From positions 1,178,001 to 1,242,000 of the forward strand of contig OX639992.1 in the NCBI GenBank assembly GCA_951828515.1: DNA of 64,000 nucleotides, in the 5' to 3' direction. Positions 26,227 to 33,862 of the stretch are shown here, piece after piece. How positions within the stretch are numbered: the stretch's first letter is position 1; each line of letters starts with the position of its first letter. Origin of the DNA: an uncultured Poribacteria bacterium. GTDB lineage: Bacteria > Poribacteria > WGA-4E > WGA-3G. Both the position numbers and the translations under genes were made by a program. Under the pieces are notes generated by a model that was given only the letters and a program-made list of their open reading frames with translations, ran no database searches and was not told the DNA's origin.

Positions 26227-27345
26227 TTGAGCCGAAATCATGCCGATGTCATCATTATCGGTGGAGGCATTATTGGATGCGCCATCGCTTACGATCTCGC
26301 CAAACGAAATGTGAAATCGTTAGTGATCGATAAAGCATCCGCCGTTGGCACAGAAGCCTCATGGGCAGGTGCGGGAATTTTAACATCACACGCTTCAACA
26401 CATGAGCCGTATCCAACTTTGTGCAGAGCGAGCCTTGCACTCTACCCGACTTTAGCGGAAGAACTCCGAGCAGAGACTCAGATAGATATTGAGTTGATCC
26501 AATCTGGAACGCTGTCGGTATTCTTCGATTCAACCGAAGCGGCAGGATTAATTGGCCTCGCGGACCGGCGCGTGAAACGCGGCTTCTCAGCGGAAGTTCT
26601 GACAGCAGAACAAGCATGGCAGTTGGAGCCTGAACTCTCAAAATCTATCGCGGGTGGCGTTCTGTTCCCTGAAGATGCACAAGTTCGTAATCCGAAGATG
26701 GTGACTGCACTCGCCAAGGCTGCAGCAAAACTGGGTGCGAAATTCCAAGTAGGCAATCCTGTTACCGATTTTATCCGAGTGAGGGAGGGCGGTGAGGAAC
26801 ACGTCGTAGGTGTCGTTGTGAACGGTGAGACCTATTACGCCGACACGTTCATAATTGCTGCCGGATGCTGGACAGGGACGCTTACGGCTCAACTTGACGT
26901 CCCAATTTACGTTGAACCTGCGAAAGGACAGATAGTCCTCGTTGAAACGATGCCGCCACTCTTCGAGCGAACCATTGATGGACTCGGTATCTACATCGTA
27001 CCGAGAGCCGATGGCAAGGTCCTACTCGGGGCGACGGTCGAATTTGTCGGCTATGACAAAACCGCAACAGTGGACGGTGCCAAGCAGTTGATTGACGCAG
27101 GCATTGCCATCGCGCCTGAACTCGCGCAGAGTACTTTCGTGCAAACATGGGTCGGTTTACGTCCTTATGCCAAAAAGGGACCGCTTCTGGGGTATCTGCC
27201 CGGGTATGACAACGTCGTTTTGGCATCGGGGCATTTCAAAAATGGTATTCTCCTTGCACCGATCACGGGACAACTTATTGCTGAACTCATCACCACAGGA
27301 CAGCCATCGTTGCCCCTGGAGCCATTTCAGCCAACAGGGGTGTAA
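26227..27345 (+). CDS. FAD-dependent amino-acid oxidase, glycine oxidase (ThiO)-like
   Basis: A 372-residue flavoenzyme of the DAO family. ADVIIIGGGIIGCAIAYDLAKRNVKSLVIDK is the FAD-binding Rossmann motif at the N-terminus; GTEASWAGAGILTSHA, a hallmark of ThiO-type glycine oxidases, follows; the C-terminal QTWVGLRPYAKKGPLLGYLPGYDNVVLASGHFKNGILLAPITGQLIAELI is the usual FAD-closing segment. ThiO oxidises glycine to iminoglycine for the thiazole ring of thiamine. No other thiamine gene is present, so another amine substrate is possible. TTG 26227 is chosen because GGAGGG precedes it and because of the promoter position. Confidence 0.88.
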   Translation: MSRNHADVIIIGGGIIGCAIAYDLAKRNVKSLVIDKASAVGTEASWAGAGILTSHASTHEPYPTLCRASLALYPTLAEELRAETQIDIELIQSGTLSVFFDSTEAAGLIGLADRRVKRGFSAEVLTAEQAWQLEPELSKSIAGGVLFPEDAQVRNPKMVTALAKAAAKLGAKFQVGNPVTDFIRVREGGEEHVVGVVVNGETYYADTFIIAAGCWTGTLTAQLDVPIYVEPAKGQIVLVETMPPLFERTIDGLGIYIVPRADGKVLLGATVEFVGYDKTATVDGAKQLIDAGIAIAPELAQSTFVQTWVGLRPYAKKGPLLGYLPGYDNVVLASGHFKNGILLAPITGQLIAELITTGQPSLPLEPFQPTGV

Positions 27346-27465
27346 CAGAATATTTTCGTATATTTTGGAAACCGAATTAAAAGCGTGAAATATTTTTTAA
27401 TTTTAAATGAATTGTTTGAAAATATATGGGTTAAACTTTAAGTAAATCTTTTTAATGATCGAAAA

Positions 27466-27487
27466 AGGGGCATCAAACACTGCCCCT
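27466..27487. other. AGGGGCA/TGCCCCT hairpin in the sigma-factor leader
   Basis: A 7-bp stem with an eight-base loop and no following T-run, between thiO and the small leader ORF. It may be a repeat or part of a leader structure. Confidence 0.4.
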
Positions 27488-27520
27488 ATCTGACGAATAA
27501 ACTAAAAAGGAGTTTTCACA

Positions 27521-27784
27521 ATGGGTCAGGACATTTTGTGTTCTATGCAGGTAACGCCTCACGCTTGGGCGATTAGAAAGAGATTATGGAACAACGGAAC
27601 CGGCGGAAATGAGCGAGATTGTACTTCGGGAGATTGGGTTTCGCTGAAGACACGGGCATCTAAAATTGCCAACGTGTTCTGTTGTTGGACAAGGACTCGA
27701 CTATGGAGACGGCACAGACCGAGGAGTGAACAAGCAGGCATCTTCCATTACGCAATGGAAGGAGGGTTACGCGCCTTGGCTTGA
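27521..27784 (+). CDS. Possible leader ORF upstream of the sigma factor
   Basis: An 87-codon frame that starts ATG after AAAAAGGAG (nine-base spacing) and ends at TGA 27782-27784. Its composition (five Trp, many Arg, four Cys) does not look like a folded protein and I recognise no family. The stop lies four bases before a 6-bp hairpin that sequesters the sigma-factor ribosome-binding site, and an 8-bp hairpin (27742-27761) lies inside its end. If translated, terminating ribosomes would open the sequestering hairpin. Real expression is uncertain. Confidence 0.35.
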   Translation: MGQDILCSMQVTPHAWAIRKRLWNNGTGGNERDCTSGDWVSLKTRASKIANVFCCWTRTRLWRRHRPRSEQAGIFHYAMEGGLRALA

Positions 27785-27788
27785 TATG

Positions 27789-27804
27789 CTCCTCTTTTGA
27801 GGAG
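27789..27804 (+). promoter_or_regulatory. Hairpin sequestering the sigma-factor ribosome-binding site
   Basis: CTCCTC at 27789-27794 pairs perfectly with GAGGAG at 27799-27804 across loop TTTT. GAGGAG is the only good ribosome-binding site for ATG 27811 (six-base spacing). Confidence 0.6.
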
Positions 27805-27810
27805 ACACGC

Positions 27811-28401
27811 ATGTTACACACTGACGAACAGTTGATGCTCTCTGTGAAGGACGGAAACAGAGATGCATTTCGAATTTTAACCGAGCGTCATTATACAAAC
27901 ACTTTAAATTTTATCTATCGATTTGTCAAAAACCGGACGGTTGCGGAAGACCTTTGTCAAGAGACGTTCCTACGGGTGTGGCGTTGTGTGCCAACGTATC
28001 GCCCGATTGCGAAATTTAGAACGTTCCTTTATCACATCGCCAAGAACGTATGTTTGAAGCAGTTAGCGAAGGATCAGAGAACACCGCAGATCGAATCTTT
28101 GGATGCACCCTATAGCGATGAAGATGAAAACTCTCACCCCATTGCGGTTGCTATCGCAGACACCAACTACTCTCCAGAGGCATTGCTTATCGCTAAGGAG
28201 ACTTACGAGGCAATTCAGGCGGCAATCAACAAACTGTCGCAAGAACATCAATTAGTGTTTCAGCTGACAGAAGTTCAAGGATTATCTTATCAGGAAGTTG
28301 CCGAGATCGTTCAATGTCCGATTGGCACTGTTGCCTCACGTAAAAACGCTGCGATTCGACAACTCCGGAAATTTTTGGCACCCTACAGGACCCGTCTATG
28401 A
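27811..28401 (+). CDS. ECF-type RNA polymerase sigma factor
   Basis: A 196-residue sigma-70 family protein with only regions 2 and 4. Region 2 reads LNFIYRFVKNRTVAEDLCQETFLRVWR near residues 32-58 and recognises the -10; region 4 reads INKLSQEHQLVFQLTEVQGLSYQEVAEIVQCPIGTVASRKNAAIRQLRKFL and includes the -35-binding helix-turn-helix. No anti-sigma gene is adjacent, which is unusual for the class; control may be at translation through the hairpin on its ribosome-binding site. It is followed by a strong terminator, so the transcript holds only this gene and the leader. An in-frame TTG at 27781 would add ten residues but lies before the hairpin. Confidence 0.92.
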   Translation: MLHTDEQLMLSVKDGNRDAFRILTERHYTNTLNFIYRFVKNRTVAEDLCQETFLRVWRCVPTYRPIAKFRTFLYHIAKNVCLKQLAKDQRTPQIESLDAPYSDEDENSHPIAVAIADTNYSPEALLIAKETYEAIQAAINKLSQEHQLVFQLTEVQGLSYQEVAEIVQCPIGTVASRKNAAIRQLRKFLAPYRTRL

Positions 28402-28438
28402 TATATAGGTTCTTAGGTTTTAAATATAAACCCTTTTA

Positions 28439-28478
28439 GCACTCTGGCGTACGATTTCACGCCAGGGTGCTTTTTTTT
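28439..28478 (+). terminator. Intrinsic terminator of the sigma-factor transcript
   Basis: A 12-bp stem (GCACTCTGGCGT / ACGCCAGGGTGC, one G-T pair) with an eight-base loop, followed by eight T. This is the clearest intrinsic terminator in the window. Confidence 0.9.
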
Positions 28479-28576
28479 AGAGGAGTACCCATGAAAGTGC
28501 CGAACCTCACCTCCAACGCAATATTCCGTTTTGAAGTATAACAACATACATTGGAAAACCCGCAAAGGAAATTGAG

Positions 28577-28966
28577 ATGAAACCACATATTACCATTATC
28601 ACGCTTGGGGTCGAAGACCTACAACGCTCCATTGATTTTTATGAAAAAGGATTAGGACTACCTCGAAAGGATGAATCAGAGAGCATCGCATTTTTTGAGA
28701 TGTCAGGGACGATGCTCGCCCTCTATCCGAGAGACGAACTCGCTGAAGACATTACAATCTCACCTGAAGGCACAGGTTTCCAAGGGTTCACACTCGCCCA
28801 TAACGTCGCCTCTCCAAAGGAGGTAGATTCAACTTTAGCAGAGGCAATCGCTGCGGGGGCTGAACTCGTTAAACCCGGACAGGAAGCCTTTTGGGGTGGC
28901 TATTCAGGCTATTTCAAGGACCCTGATGGTTTCTACTGGGAAGTCGCACACAACCCGTTTCTGTGA
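28577..28966 (+). CDS. VOC (glyoxalase/bleomycin-resistance) family protein
   Basis: A 129-residue protein with the paired beta-alpha-beta-beta-beta units of the vicinal oxygen chelate superfamily. ITIITLGVEDLQRSIDFYEKGLGLP starts the first half and AFWGGYSGYFKDPDGFYWEVAHN closes the second; the Glu in WEVAHN and the His residues are typical metal ligands. The family covers glyoxalases, dioxygenases and resistance proteins, so the substrate is unknown. AAAGGAAATTGAG precedes the ATG. It is transcribed separately from the sigma factor, after the terminator. Confidence 0.88.
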   Translation: MKPHITIITLGVEDLQRSIDFYEKGLGLPRKDESESIAFFEMSGTMLALYPRDELAEDITISPEGTGFQGFTLAHNVASPKEVDSTLAEAIAAGAELVKPGQEAFWGGYSGYFKDPDGFYWEVAHNPFL

Positions 28967-29077
28967 AACAATTTAATAGACAATTGCGATGAATTGATAT
29001 ATGATGTGACTTTAGACTGAACAAAAACGGACCCTCCCTCTTGGAAAATCTCAGACAACAGAAAGGAACGGAAGACA

Positions 29078-29797
29078 ATGCAAAACGCACGTTCCCACGT
29101 CAAAGCACTCACTTTTGATGTTTTCGGCACGGTTGTAGATTGGTACAGTTCAATCGTTGCCGAGGGCGAAAAATTTGGAGATACCCACGGCATCGATATC
29201 GATTGGACGCAATTCGCTTTGAAATGGCGCGCTGGCTATGGTCCTGCGATGAATAGGGTTCGGAGTGGTGAATTGCCGTGGCAGAACATTGACGCACTGC
29301 ATCGACTCATTTTGGACAGCCTCCTCGATGAATTTAAAATCGAAGGCGTGAGCGAAGCCGATAAAAATCATTTGAACCGAGTTTGGCATCGCCTGAAACC
29401 GTGGCCCGACGCGGTCAGTGGTTTGGAACGGCTCCGCAAGCGATACATCGTCGCTACACTCTCTAACGGGAACGTCGCCTTGCTAACCAATATGGCGAAA
29501 TTCGCGGGGCTACCGTGGGATTGTATTCTGTCTGCCGAATTAACAGGGCATTATAAACCGGATCCCGAAGTCTACCAGACCGCTGCCGCGCTGCTCGGTT
29601 TGTCCCCGAATGAAGTTATGATGGTAGCCACACACCCTGGTGATCTTCGAGCCTCGCAAGCCGTTGGTTTTCAAACAGCGTTGGTACCGCGTCCTCTGGA
29701 GTACGGACCCGGTAGAGTTCAAGGCGTAAATGCACATCCGTCGGACCTCGTCGCCAATGATTTTAATGAGCTGGCAGACTTATTAGGAATAGCATAG
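29078..29797 (+). CDS. HAD family hydrolase, haloacid dehalogenase type II-like
   Basis: A 239-residue HAD-superfamily protein close to the 2-haloacid dehalogenase subgroup. Motif I is LTFDVFGTVVDW with the nucleophilic Asp near residue 14, motif II is ATLSNGN, motif III the Lys in GHYKPDPEVYQTA, and motif IV VATHPGDLRASQAVGF, where the usual VAAHxWDL is altered. The helical cap between motifs I and II has the size of type II dehalogenases. It may act on a phosphate or halide substrate. ATG follows AAGGAACGGAAG. The downstream Uma2 gene starts 20 bases later and may share the transcript. Confidence 0.9.
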   Translation: MQNARSHVKALTFDVFGTVVDWYSSIVAEGEKFGDTHGIDIDWTQFALKWRAGYGPAMNRVRSGELPWQNIDALHRLILDSLLDEFKIEGVSEADKNHLNRVWHRLKPWPDAVSGLERLRKRYIVATLSNGNVALLTNMAKFAGLPWDCILSAELTGHYKPDPEVYQTAAALLGLSPNEVMMVATHPGDLRASQAVGFQTALVPRPLEYGPGRVQGVNAHPSDLVANDFNELADLLGIA

Positions 29798-29817
29798 TTT
29801 GTAAGGAGGAACGAAAA

Positions 29818-30384
29818 ATGGATTTACAAGAAGCTGCCGAAGCCGGGCAAGAAATGCACCCGCCCGAACACACCACAATGACAGTGGAAGAATTTCTCGC
29901 ACGCGATATAGAGGGGTATGAATATGTTAAAGGAGAATTAGTACCGATGTCGTCTCCGTCATTAGGACACGCTAAGATTAGTGCAAGAATCACACGCTAC
30001 TTGCTAACGTATGTAAGCGAAAATCAGTTGGGTGATGTGTTTGTAGAAGCAGGATTTAAAGTCGGAGAACGCGGGATGAAACCGGATGTGGCGTTTATTT
30101 CTACCGCGCGCCTGCCTGAAGACGAAAGTAAGGGATCCCCAATTCCACCTGATCTTGCTGTCGAAGTCGTCTCGCCAACAGATGTCCAGTGGCGCGTCAC
30201 TGAAAAGGTCCAAGCCTACTTGGATGCCGGAACCCAAATGGTATGGGTCGTTGAATCCGTTATGAAAACAGTAACAATGTATCGTTCTACAACAGATATT
30301 AAGGTGTTTACGGGTGCCGACACGCTTACCGGTGAGGATGTCGTGCTGGGGTTTTCCTGTCGGGTTGCACAACTTTTTGAATAG
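29818..30384 (+). CDS. Uma2 family (DUF820) putative endonuclease
   Basis: A 188-residue Uma2 protein, the core form without the coiled-coil tail of the copy at 7335. The family signature is complete: MTVEEFLARDIEGYEYVKGELVPMSSPSLGHAKIS at the N-terminus, GMKPDVAFIS near residue 87, and PDLAVEVVSPTDVQWRVTEKVQAYLDAGTQMVWVV, which carries the acidic residues of the PD-(D/E)XK-like site. A strong site, AAGGAGG, precedes ATG. Its substrate is unknown; the family is amplified in cyanobacteria and several other phyla and is often mobile. Confidence 0.9.
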   Translation: MDLQEAAEAGQEMHPPEHTTMTVEEFLARDIEGYEYVKGELVPMSSPSLGHAKISARITRYLLTYVSENQLGDVFVEAGFKVGERGMKPDVAFISTARLPEDESKGSPIPPDLAVEVVSPTDVQWRVTEKVQAYLDAGTQMVWVVESVMKTVTMYRSTTDIKVFTGADTLTGEDVVLGFSCRVAQLFE

Positions 30385-30429
30385 GATACAGTAAGAAGTC
30401 GCTCCTACAAGCGAATTGGAGAATACATT

Positions 30430-31449
30430 ATGGACAAAATCCGAATTGCTTTTATCGGCTGTGGTGGTATGTCATCGCAATTGCAACAGTGTATACCGAT
30501 GGTGCCAGCGTTTGAATTTGTTGCGACCTGTGACCTCGTGGAAGAGAAGGCAGCGTCGAACGCTCGAAGGTTCGGAGCACTCCGGCACTACACCGATTAC
30601 AATGAGATGTTCAAAAATGAAGATCTCTACGCAGTGGCTGTCGTCGGTAGACCGGAGGATAAACTGCATCGAGACATCGGTATTGAGTGCCTCCAGCGCG
30701 GCTATCACATCTACACCGAAAAGCCACCCGCGACCACTGCTGAAGGTGCAAAGATGCTCGTCGATGCGTCAGTCGATACCGGCAAAACAGGGATGGTAGG
30801 CACAATGTGGCGACATGCTCCTGCACATCAGATTGCCAAACAGTTGATGGATGAAGCAGAGTTCGGTGAAGCCTGCCAATACCATACCCGCTACCTCGCT
30901 CCGGGTCCGCGTCTGCAGGAGGCGGGATCCCCCTTTGCGTGGCCCTTTATGCTTGATCAGGTGATCCATCCGACCGATTGTATGCGTTTCTTTATGGGAC
31001 AGGTCATCGAAGTCTTCGCCATGGGTGAAGTGGATGCCGCATCGAGTACCGTTTCAATGTCCGTGAACTTGCGTTACGAGAACGGCGGTATCGGTACGAT
31101 GACACTCGGTACCGGTCCTATCTTGGAAGCGATGGTTTTCGTCAAAGGCACCGGCAATCAGGCGATTCAGGTACTCGAAACACGTAGACTGCGCCGTTAC
31201 CGTATGCCGACATGGCTTGGCACCGGTGGCGGTTATGCGGATACACCCACCGAAGAATGGGATCTCAACACCGCGCTCCATAGTATCGGTAGACCCGGCT
31301 ATCTTGAAGAGATGCAACACTGGGCAGCGTCATTGCAAGCGGGAACACAACCCCACGCCAGCCTCGAAGATTCCTACCAAAACATGCGCGTTTTGGAGGC
31401 AATTAGCCGTAGCATTGAAACTGGAGAGGTCGTTCAAACCTCAGTGTAA
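30430..31449 (+). CDS. Gfo/Idh/MocA family NAD(P)-dependent oxidoreductase
   Basis: A 339-residue protein. The Rossmann half begins RIAFIGCGGMSSQLQQ, with a changed but recognisable GxGxxx loop. YTEKPPATTAEGAKMLVDA near residue 96 gives the EKP motif whose Lys is catalytic in this family. The C-terminal domain contains FMLDQVIHPTDCMRFFMG, with the HxxD residues used in substrate binding. It is better conserved at the catalytic site than the copy at 354-1439. The substrate, probably a sugar or cyclitol derivative, is unknown. GGAG precedes ATG. A DUF433 gene begins 11 bases after its stop. Confidence 0.9.
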   Translation: MDKIRIAFIGCGGMSSQLQQCIPMVPAFEFVATCDLVEEKAASNARRFGALRHYTDYNEMFKNEDLYAVAVVGRPEDKLHRDIGIECLQRGYHIYTEKPPATTAEGAKMLVDASVDTGKTGMVGTMWRHAPAHQIAKQLMDEAEFGEACQYHTRYLAPGPRLQEAGSPFAWPFMLDQVIHPTDCMRFFMGQVIEVFAMGEVDAASSTVSMSVNLRYENGGIGTMTLGTGPILEAMVFVKGTGNQAIQVLETRRLRRYRMPTWLGTGGGYADTPTEEWDLNTALHSIGRPGYLEEMQHWAASLQAGTQPHASLEDSYQNMRVLEAISRSIETGEVVQTSV

Positions 31450-31460
31450 GGGAGGTAGAA

Positions 31461-31691
31461 ATGGAAAAACTAGATCGAATTCAGATTAATCCGAAAATTT
31501 GTCTTGGGCAACCTGTGGTTCGAGGTACCCGAATTACGGTCAGCGTAATCCTCAAATTGTTAGCCAATGGTCGGTCAATTGAGGATGTTATTGAACTTTA
31601 TCCAGAATTGGAAGCTGTTGATATTCAGGAAGCAATGAAGTATGCTGCTTGGGTGGTTTCAGATCAGCTTTTAGAGACGCAAGTACTGTAG
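31461..31691 (+). CDS. DUF433 antitoxin-like protein
   Basis: A 76-residue protein that matches DUF433 throughout: RIQINPKICLGQPVVRGTRITVSVILKLLANGRSIEDVIELYPELEAVDIQEAMKYAAW. The family has a winged-helix-like fold and is treated as the antitoxin of a type II pair with DUF5615 PIN-like proteins. The next gene, 11 bases downstream, encodes exactly that partner. GGGAGG precedes ATG 31461. Confidence 0.92.
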   Translation: MEKLDRIQINPKICLGQPVVRGTRITVSVILKLLANGRSIEDVIELYPELEAVDIQEAMKYAAWVVSDQLLETQVL

Positions 31692-31702
31692 TAGGATTTT
31701 GA

Positions 31703-32077
31703 ATGACCTTGCTTCGATTTCTGGTCGATATGAACCTTTCCCCAAAGATAGTCATTAATTTGCGCCAAGAAGGTTGGGATATTCTTCGAGTTTCGCAAGT
31801 TTTACCTATGGATGCCGAAGATTCGGAAATTCTCAAGTTTGCGCGGCAACAAAACCGTGTGATTATTACGCAGGATTTGGACTTTTCTTCACTACTGGCA
31901 TTGGGAGGCTACGAAAAACCCAGTTTAATTACTTTCCGCTTATCCGTACCTGATCCTGAAATAATCACACGAAAATTATTGGAACTTCTACCCGATATTG
32001 AAGAAGCACTGTTGGGAGGTTGTGCAGTAGTGATTGATGATCGGAGGGTGCGTGTTCGCCACTTGCCGATTTTATAG
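31703..32077 (+). CDS. DUF5615 PIN-like toxin
   Basis: A 124-residue protein of the DUF5615 (Mut7-C-like PIN) family. FLVDMNLSPKIVINLRQEGWDILRVSQ holds the first acidic residue of the nuclease site, and EDSEILKFARQQNRVIITQDLDFSSLLAL the next ones (DSE, TQDLDF). PIN-like toxins cut RNA. The pair with DUF433 upstream is typical of type II toxin-antitoxin modules; genes are close and in antitoxin-toxin order. The start ATG at 31703 has no strong site, which fits translational coupling to the antitoxin. Confidence 0.9.
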   Translation: MTLLRFLVDMNLSPKIVINLRQEGWDILRVSQVLPMDAEDSEILKFARQQNRVIITQDLDFSSLLALGGYEKPSLITFRLSVPDPEIITRKLLELLPDIEEALLGGCAVVIDDRRVRVRHLPIL

Positions 32078-32099
32078 ATTGAAGTTCAAAGGAAACACT

Positions 32100-32990
32100 A
32101 TGGATTGGGCACCCCGTGTAAAACCCATCAAAATTCGGCGACTCTATCGGTATGCTCGGCTCGGTATCTACGATGATACGTTGCTACACGATGTCGGCTG
32201 GGAACTCTACGCTCGGTGTATGGACATCGCTACAGTCGCCGATGTTTACCGAGGGGGACGTGTGCCTTGTCCGAAGTGCAGCACAAAGGTAGTCCGTCGG
32301 ATTGACCCGCTCTTCAGTTCTGGCGAAGGTGGCACGCACGAACACTGGTTTCGCTGTCCACATTGTACTGAGCGGCTGCTTTGGCGCGACTGCCGTCAGG
32401 CACTCCGAAACGTTCCGCGATGTTTCGACTGTCATGCTGTTCTACACAAAGAAGTTATGTTCCGATGTGCCTGTGGGAAAACATGGTCCCCGGAAACTTA
32501 CAAACAATCCCTGAGAACCCGCGTCCTCTTACCGTGTCCTCACTGTTTTGATCTTGTCCGCAGACCGGAACCCCCGGTTCAAACTGTCAGACATCGGCAA
32601 CGCAGTCCTGAATTGAACTGCCCCAAATGTCAAGGCGTTGCCCTCCATCAGCACGGTAATATCGAGTGCACGGTCTGCGGCTACAAACGCCGATGGCGAG
32701 ATTATCGAAAAAGTTTGAAAAAGAAGGACGAGAAACTCGAATGCCCGAACTGTCAATATACCTTCAGATGGCAGGCGTGGCGTAAAAGCACCCGTTCACT
32801 CAGAACTGGCAACCCGAGACCGGCGCGCGACTTCGTTAAAAGATGGCTCGGGTGCCGCACACCGCAACAGCGCATGATACAGATCGATACCCTACTTCAA
32901 ACCTTGCATGGTAGAGGTCCATTAGCCCCTCTGTTTATTGATAGTGGTGAACACAACATCCGCCAGATGCTTGACGACCTGGCATCATAA
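32100..32990 (+). CDS. Protein with a tandem array of zinc ribbons
   Basis: From ATG 32100 (after AAAGGA, six-base spacing) 296 residues; the longer open frame from 32034 overlaps the toxin gene. After a leading segment (KIRRLYRYARLGIYDDTLLHDVGWELYARCMDI) come repeated CxxC pairs: CPKC, CPHC, CFDC, CAC, CPHC, CPKC, CTVC and CPNC, making about four zinc ribbons. Each ribbon is followed by a Trp/Arg linker of the type RLLWRDCRQALR, KTWSPETYKQSLR, RRWRDYRKSL or FRWQAWRKSTR. I recognise no named family. Nucleic-acid or RNA binding is plausible from the basic linkers. It follows the toxin-antitoxin pair in the same direction. Confidence 0.75.
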   Translation: MDWAPRVKPIKIRRLYRYARLGIYDDTLLHDVGWELYARCMDIATVADVYRGGRVPCPKCSTKVVRRIDPLFSSGEGGTHEHWFRCPHCTERLLWRDCRQALRNVPRCFDCHAVLHKEVMFRCACGKTWSPETYKQSLRTRVLLPCPHCFDLVRRPEPPVQTVRHRQRSPELNCPKCQGVALHQHGNIECTVCGYKRRWRDYRKSLKKKDEKLECPNCQYTFRWQAWRKSTRSLRTGNPRPARDFVKRWLGCRTPQQRMIQIDTLLQTLHGRGPLAPLFIDSGEHNIRQMLDDLAS

Positions 32991-33054
32991 GGGACGGCCA
33001 CTTCGTGTTTCTGCCCAAGATGGAAAAACAGTGTGAAATAGCAAGGTAAATTTT

Positions 33055-33813
33055 ATGCAAGACGCTGTCACTACGCCTCAATGGGAAGAGGAAAATTCCC
33101 AAGATTTCATTGACTACGGAAAATACTTCGTTCCTGATCGGGAGATCCAGATTAATTGCATCTGTGAGGTCATTCCCCCACCGTCGGAATCGGCGTATGT
33201 ACTCGATCTCTGCTGTGGAGAAGGACTCCTCACGCGTGCTTTGTTAGACAAGTTTCCTGAATGTCATGTCTACGGTTTAGACGGTTCTCCGAAAATGATA
33301 GCGCACACAGAAAAGGCACTCACCGCTTATGGGGAGCGTTTTAAGGCAAAGCAATTTGATTTGGCGGCAAGCGATTGGCGTGAGTTTCCTTTTCCTGTCC
33401 ATGCTGTTGTATCTTCTCTTGCAATCCATCATTTGGACGGTACTGAAAAACAGGTATTGTTCAAAGATGTGGCATCTATACTCGCACCAGGCGGAAGTTT
33501 CATTATCGCGGATCTGACTGAACCGATGGACCGATTTGGAAGGAAGTTCGCGGCGGATACATGGGACGAAGTAGTGCGTCAACGCTCGCTCGATCTCGAT
33601 GGGGATCTGCGGGGTTATGATTCCTTCTGTGAACTTGGCTGGAATCATTACGCACAATCCGAACCCGATCCAGATTCGATTGACAAACCATCGTCCCTAT
33701 TTGATCAACTCAAATGGCTTGAACAGGCTGGGTTCACCAATGTTGACGTGTTCTGGATGAAGGCTGGACATGCTATCTTCGGTGGACGCACACCAAACTT
33801 AGAAGTGAAATAA
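33055..33813 (+). CDS. Class I SAM-dependent methyltransferase
   Basis: A 252-residue protein. YVLDLCCGEGLLTRALLDKFPECHVYGLDGSPKMIAHTEKAL is motif I plus the acidic residue that binds the SAM ribose; FPVHAVVSSLAIHHLDGTEKQVLFKDVASILAPGGSFIIADL covers motifs II and III. The shape is that of small-molecule methyltransferases such as UbiE-like or SmtA-like enzymes. The substrate is unknown. The ATG is preceded by AAGGTAAATTTT, a weak site. It is a stand-alone gene between the zinc-ribbon protein and the LamG protein. Confidence 0.88.
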   Translation: MQDAVTTPQWEEENSQDFIDYGKYFVPDREIQINCICEVIPPPSESAYVLDLCCGEGLLTRALLDKFPECHVYGLDGSPKMIAHTEKALTAYGERFKAKQFDLAASDWREFPFPVHAVVSSLAIHHLDGTEKQVLFKDVASILAPGGSFIIADLTEPMDRFGRKFAADTWDEVVRQRSLDLDGDLRGYDSFCELGWNHYAQSEPDPDSIDKPSSLFDQLKWLEQAGFTNVDVFWMKAGHAIFGGRTPNLEVK

Positions 33814-33862
33814 ATAATTTCTAATTGCTAATCGATGAAATTGGCAACTCAGGAGGAAAACT

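Noticed and set aside
27466-27487. Hairpin as terminator of the thiO-like gene
   Set aside because: No T-run follows the stem, and it lies about 120 bases after the stop.
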